Part shown: positions 5,854 to 8,305 of the stretch, piece by piece
Position numbering within the stretch: the stretch's first letter is position 1
How the letters are laid out: every line of letters starts with the position of its first letter
Assembly (NCBI GenBank): GCA_002898935.1
Contig: BEII01000047.1
Location: 1 to 8,305, forward strand
From: a bacterium HR32
GTDB lineage: Bacteria > Sysuimicrobiota > Sysuimicrobiia > Sysuimicrobiales > Sysuimicrobiaceae
Reading direction: 5' to 3'
DNA length: 8,305 nt
Notes under the pieces: generated by a model
Told to the model about the DNA's origin: nothing
Seen by the model: the letters and a program-made list of their open reading frames with translations, nothing else
Database searches by the model: none
Position numbers and translations under genes: made by a program

Positions 5854-7223
5854 GGAGTCCCGTCCTCCCGCCGCGCGCGGCGGATCACCCGCGCCGGGAC
5901 GCCCACGGCCACCATGCCGGGCGGGATGTCCTTAGTGACCACGGAGCCGGCGCCGGTGACCGCCCCCGCGCCCACCCGCACGGGCGCGTTCAGCATGGTG
6001 TCGCTGCCGATGAAGGCGCCGTCCTCGATGACCGTGGGGTGCTTGCCCGGGACGCCGTACTTGAAGTTGCAGGTGACGGTCCCCGCGCCCACGTTCACGC
6101 CACGCCCCACGGTGGCATCGCCCAGGTACGACACGTGCTGCACCCGCGTGTCCTCCCCTACGGTGGTGTTCTTCAGCTCCGCAAAGTTCCCCACCACCAC
6201 CCGCCGGGCCAGCCGGGTCCCTGGCCGCAGGTGGGCGTAGGGCCCGATCCGGCAGTCGTCGCCGACCTCGCTCTCCTCCACCACGGACCACCACACCCGC
6301 ACCCGGTCCCCGATCCGAGACCCGCGCACGTGCGCCCCGGGGCCTACGGTGCACTCCCTGCCCACCGCGGTGCCCGCTTCCAGGACGGTGAAGGGCAGCA
6401 GGACCGTGTCCGGCCCCACCTCCACTTCGGGCGCCACGTAGGTGGTGGCCGGGTCCAGCACCGTCACCCCGAGGTCCATCAACCGCTCCAAGGTCCTGCG
6501 GCGCAGCTCCGCCTCCGCGGCCGCCAGTTCCCGCCGCGAGTTCACGCCCATGACGTCCCTCACCTCCTCCAGCCTCACCGTCCCGACCCGAAGCCCCGAC
6601 GCCTGCAGCAGCCCGAACACGTCGGTCAGGTAGTACTCGCCCTGCGCGTTGTTCGGCCGGAGCTGCGGAAGCGTCTGCCGCAGCGCCCTGAGCTCGAAAC
6701 AGCACAGCCCCGTGTTCACCTCGCGGACCGCGCGCTCCTCGGGCGTGCAGTCCGCCTCCTCCACCACGCGCCGGAACTGGCCCCGCGCGTCCCGCAGCAC
6801 GCGGCCGAGCCCTGTGGGGTCGTCCACCACCGCCACCGCCAGGGTGGCTGCAAACCCGCCCTCCTGGTGAGCGGCCAGCAGCGCGCGGAAGGTGTCCGGG
6901 CGGACCAGGGGGATGTCGCCGTAGGCCACCAGCACGGACCCGGAAGCTTCCGGCAAGACTTGTAGGGCGCAGCGCAGCGCGTCCCCGGTCCCGAGGGGCT
7001 GCACCTGGCGGGCGGTGCGCACGCCGGGGGGGAGGACGCGCTCCACCTGGTCCGCGCCGTGCCCGACCACGACCACCACGGGTCCGGCGACCACGGCCCG
7101 CAGCGCGTCCAGCACCCGCAGCAGCATGGGCCGGCCGCCGAGGGGGTGCAACACCTTGGGGAGGCTCGACCGCATGCGCTTGCCGAGCCCGGCTGCGAGC
7201 ACCACGGCCGCGGACCGCACCAT
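5850..7223 (-). CDS. glmU: Bifunctional GlmU: GlcN-1-P acetyltransferase / GlcNAc-1-P uridylyltransferase
   Basis: 457 residues from ATG at 7223, with GGGAGG (7237-7232) 8 bases upstream. In-frame GTGs at 7226 and 7250 are alternatives. GlmU makes UDP-GlcNAc, the precursor of peptidoglycan and many surface glycans. Uridylyltransferase domain (1-230): LAAGLGKRM (9-17), LPKVLHPLGGRPM with Lys23, PLGTGDALRCA (76-86; most GlmU proteins have His where Asp81 is), YGDIPLV with Asp103, EVN (Asn170), NNAQGEYYLTD (191-201) and GVNSR (Asn228). Left-handed beta-helix acetyltransferase domain (260-450): YAHLRPGT (Arg333), NFAELKN (Lys351), VQHVSYLGDATVG (His363, Tyr366), VNVGAGTVTCNF (Asn377, Asn386), FIGSDTMLNAPV, and VTGAGSVVTKDIPPG. 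Several of these fall at the same number as in E. coli GlmU. Odd points: CNFKYGVPGKH carries two extra residues compared with CNYDGxNKH, and the tail reads VAVGVPARVIRRARR, as in simpler hexapeptide acetyltransferases, rather than the usual LAxxRARQ. It is the first gene of the minus-strand cluster. Confidence 0.95.
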   Translation of the reverse strand: MVRSAAVVLAAGLGKRMRSSLPKVLHPLGGRPMLLRVLDALRAVVAGPVVVVVGHGADQVERVLPPGVRTARQVQPLGTGDALRCALQVLPEASGSVLVAYGDIPLVRPDTFRALLAAHQEGGFAATLAVAVVDDPTGLGRVLRDARGQFRRVVEEADCTPEERAVREVNTGLCCFELRALRQTLPQLRPNNAQGEYYLTDVFGLLQASGLRVGTVRLEEVRDVMGVNSRRELAAAEAELRRRTLERLMDLGVTVLDPATTYVAPEVEVGPDTVLLPFTVLEAGTAVGRECTVGPGAHVRGSRIGDRVRVWWSVVEESEVGDDCRIGPYAHLRPGTRLARRVVVGNFAELKNTTVGEDTRVQHVSYLGDATVGRGVNVGAGTVTCNFKYGVPGKHPTVIEDGAFIGSDTMLNAPVRVGAGAVTGAGSVVTKDIPPGMVAVGVPARVIRRARREDGTP

Positions 7224-7241
7224 CACCGTGGCCTCCCGGGC

Positions 7242-7270
7242 TTGACCCACGTCCGGCCTGCCCGTATGGT
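7242..7270 (+). promoter_or_regulatory. Sigma70-type promoter for the terC leader
   Basis: TTGACC (7242-7247) and TATGGT (7265-7270) are separated by exactly 17 bases. They match five of six (TTGACA) and four of six (TATAAT) consensus positions. The predicted transcription start, near 7277, lies about 20 bases before the riboswitch. The element overlaps the ribosome-site side of glmU, so terC and glmU transcription signals share this stretch. Transcription start mapping would be needed to confirm it. Confidence 0.6.
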
Positions 7271-7295
7271 GATGGTGGCCTCGCGGTCGGCGGGG

Positions 7296-7420
7296 CTGAG
7301 GGGAGTAACTGGCGGCCGCGCCTTGCCCGGCGCGGCCGCGGCCCGGTCGTCAGTCCGGCGCACGGCCAAGGCGCGTGCACCCGGCCGGGCCTGTGGCGCG
7401 GCCTCACGGTGAGACCTCCG
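7296..7420 (+). promoter_or_regulatory. yybP-ykoY (Mn2+-sensing) riboswitch aptamer
   Basis: The family's conserved parts occur in order. GGGGAGTAAC (7300-7309) opens the motif. A perfect 11-bp P2 hairpin follows (7312-7322 with 7329-7339, loop TTGCCC). P3 is a perfect 7-bp helix (GGCCCGG 7340-7346 with CCGGGCC 7385-7391) enclosing TCGTCA (7347-7352) and an inner GCACG/CGTGC hairpin (7360-7364 with 7374-7378). The 3' part GGTGAGACCTC (7408-7418) closes P1 (GAGG 7298-7301 with CCTC 7415-7418). GGGGAGTA, GTCGTCA and the 3' AGACC are the known Mn2+-binding loop sequences. Family members bind Mn2+ and often precede terC/alx-type or P-type ATPase genes, and terC lies directly downstream here. The layout fits an ON switch: Mn2+ stabilises P1 and blocks the terminator that follows. 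Confidence 0.9.
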
Positions 7421-7448
7421 CGGCGTCGCCCGGAGGTCTTTCGCTTTT
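7412..7448 (+). terminator. Riboswitch-controlled intrinsic terminator
   Basis: AGACCTCCG (7412-7420) pairs perfectly with CGGAGGTCT (7431-7439). An inner GGC/GCC pair caps the stem, with one bulged C. The stem is followed by a T-rich tail (TTCGCTTTT, 7440-7448). The 5' arm contains the AGACCTC segment that closes the aptamer's P1, so terminator and ligand-bound aptamer cannot form together. This is the expression platform for terC. Confidence 0.85.
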
Positions 7449-7464
7449 GGCGACTTCCTCCACC

Positions 7465-7470
7465 AGGAGG
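7465..7470 (+). promoter_or_regulatory. Ribosome-binding site of terC
   Basis: AGGAGG, a perfect match to the anti-Shine-Dalgarno core, lies 5 bases before ATG at 7476. It is 17 bases downstream of the terminator tail and free of the terminator stem, so control appears to act on transcription rather than on ribosome access. Confidence 0.85.
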
Positions 7471-7475
7471 CGTGC

Positions 7476-8305
7476 ATGAACGTGGAGCTGGTCCTGTGGG
7501 TGGTGTTCCACGTGGTGGTGGGCGCCATGCTGGCCGTGGACCTGGGCGTGTTCCAGCGGACGCCCCACAAGATGTCCATCCGGGAAGCCACCATCTGGAG
7601 CGTGGTTTGGATCGGGGCCGCCCTGCTGTTCAACGCGGGCGTGTGGGTACTCGAAGGACCGCAGGCGGGGCTGGAGTGGCTCACCGCGTACCTCGTGGAG
7701 AAGGCCCTCAGCGTGGACAACCTCTTCGTCTTCCTGGTCATCTTCTCATACTTCGCGGTCCCCGACTACCTGCAGCCCCGGGTGCTCCTGTGGGGGGTCC
7801 TGGGCGCCGTGGTGATGCGTGCCACCCTCATCGCCGTGGGAGTAACCTTGGTGCACCTGTTCCACTGGGTCCTCTACCTCTTCGGCGCCCTCCTGGTGTA
7901 CACGGGCTGGAAGCTGTTCCGCCACCGGGACGAGGTGGTGGACCCGTCTCAGAACCGGGTGCTCCAGGTGGTCCGGCGCTACTTCCCGGTCACCGAGGGC
8001 TACGGGTCTGGGCGGTTTTTCGAGCGCCGGGGCGGGCGGCTGTGGGTGACGCCCCTGTTGCTGGTGTTGGTGGCGGTGGAGAGTACCGACCTCATGTTCG
8101 CCATCGACTCCATCCCGGCGGTCCTGGCCATCACGCACAACCTGTTCATCGCCTACACGTCCAACATCTTCGCCATCCTGGGACTCCGGGCGCTGTTCTT
8201 CTGCCTGGCGGGCATCATGGACATGTTCCGGTACCTCAAGTACGGACTCTCGCTGGTCCTGGTTTTCATCGGGCTGAATATGCTCGTCCAGGACGTGTAC
8301 AAGAT
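7476..8305 (+). CDS. terC: TerC/Alx-family integral membrane protein (probable Mn2+ exporter), C-terminally cut
   Basis: 276 residues are visible before the right edge; most or nearly all of the membrane core is present (relatives are often 300-330 residues). There are about seven to eight hydrophobic segments. The two TerC signatures are present: EKALSVDNLFVF (75-86) and VESTDLMFAIDSIPAVLAIT (201-220), whose acidic residues (Glu75, Asp81, Glu202, Asp205, Asp211) are the likely metal-binding set. A basic cytoplasmic loop (about 148-190) separates the halves. Relatives such as E. coli Alx and B. subtilis TerC-family proteins are linked to Mn2+ efflux and to metal loading of exported proteins; older annotation calls them tellurium resistance proteins. 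The Mn2+ riboswitch upstream strongly favours the manganese role. The gene is divergent from glmU and is probably its own transcription unit. Confidence 0.95.
   Translation, partial: MNVELVLWVVFHVVVGAMLAVDLGVFQRTPHKMSIREATIWSVVWIGAALLFNAGVWVLEGPQAGLEWLTAYLVEKALSVDNLFVFLVIFSYFAVPDYLQPRVLLWGVLGAVVMRATLIAVGVTLVHLFHWVLYLFGALLVYTGWKLFRHRDEVVDPSQNRVLQVVRRYFPVTEGYGSGRFFERRGGRLWVTPLLLVLVAVESTDLMFAIDSIPAVLAITHNLFIAYTSNIFAILGLRALFFCLAGIMDMFRYLKYGLSLVLVFIGLNMLVQDVYK

Noticed and set aside
7312..7339. Perfect 11-bp GC hairpin considered as a terminator for either strand
   Set aside because: It has no T-run on either side, and its position right after GGGGAGTAAC identifies it as P2 of the riboswitch.
5932..7407. 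Minus-strand open frame of about 490 codons overlapping glmU and the riboswitch
   Set aside because: It is a Gly/Arg/Ala-rich shadow of glmU in another frame, with no conserved motif.
7223..7741. Minus-strand open frame of 172 codons across the terC leader and start
   Set aside because: It runs antisense through the riboswitch and terC, with a Thr/Arg/Ser-rich translation and no family resemblance.

Overview
The window is a very GC-rich bacterial chromosome segment (wobble positions are almost all G or C). It is tightly packed with envelope-biogenesis genes. Seven genes run on the minus strand, and one divergent gene at the right edge runs on the plus strand. An N-terminal TamB/AsmA-type fragment and exported proteins point to a two-membrane (diderm) bacterium. 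The glmU-prs order is one familiar from Firmicutes and related Terrabacteria. A high-GC diderm lineage of that broad group, possibly an uncultured and thermophile-related phylum, is my inference; nothing in the window fixes the species.

In transcription order on the minus strand the genes are: glmU (UDP-GlcNAc synthesis, start about 7223), prs (PRPP synthase, 5853-4885), a WecA/TagO-type polyprenyl-phosphate GlcNAc-1-P transferase (4859-3765), a WecB/MnaA-type UDP-GlcNAc 2-epimerase (3768-2617), a small exported biotinyl/lipoyl-like barrel protein (2581-2306), a secreted SpoIVB-like S55 peptidase-domain protein (2231-459), and the start of a TamB/AsmA-like protein that runs off the left edge (401-1). 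glmU/prs and wecA/wecB each overlap through a GTGA stop/start junction, and the other gaps are 25-75 bases, so this reads as one operon-like unit. GlmU makes the UDP-GlcNAc that the WecA-type enzyme loads onto a lipid carrier and that the WecB-type enzyme epimerises to UDP-ManNAc. Prs supplies PRPP, which feeds UTP synthesis. The last three genes look like exported or envelope-assembly functions.

On the plus strand a TerC-family membrane protein starts at 7476 and leaves the window at the right edge. Its roughly 200-base leader carries a recognisable yybP-ykoY (Mn2+) riboswitch. The leader also has a well-placed sigma70-type promoter upstream and a rho-independent terminator whose 5' arm is shared with the closing helix of the aptamer. 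This is the clearest regulatory element in the window.

The most unusual protein feature is in the S55 protein. The GMSGSP serine motif lies about 170 residues before the GH histidine motif, the reverse of the order in Bacillus SpoIVB, which suggests a circularly permuted peptidase domain. No mobile elements, CRISPR arrays, tRNAs or rRNAs were seen.
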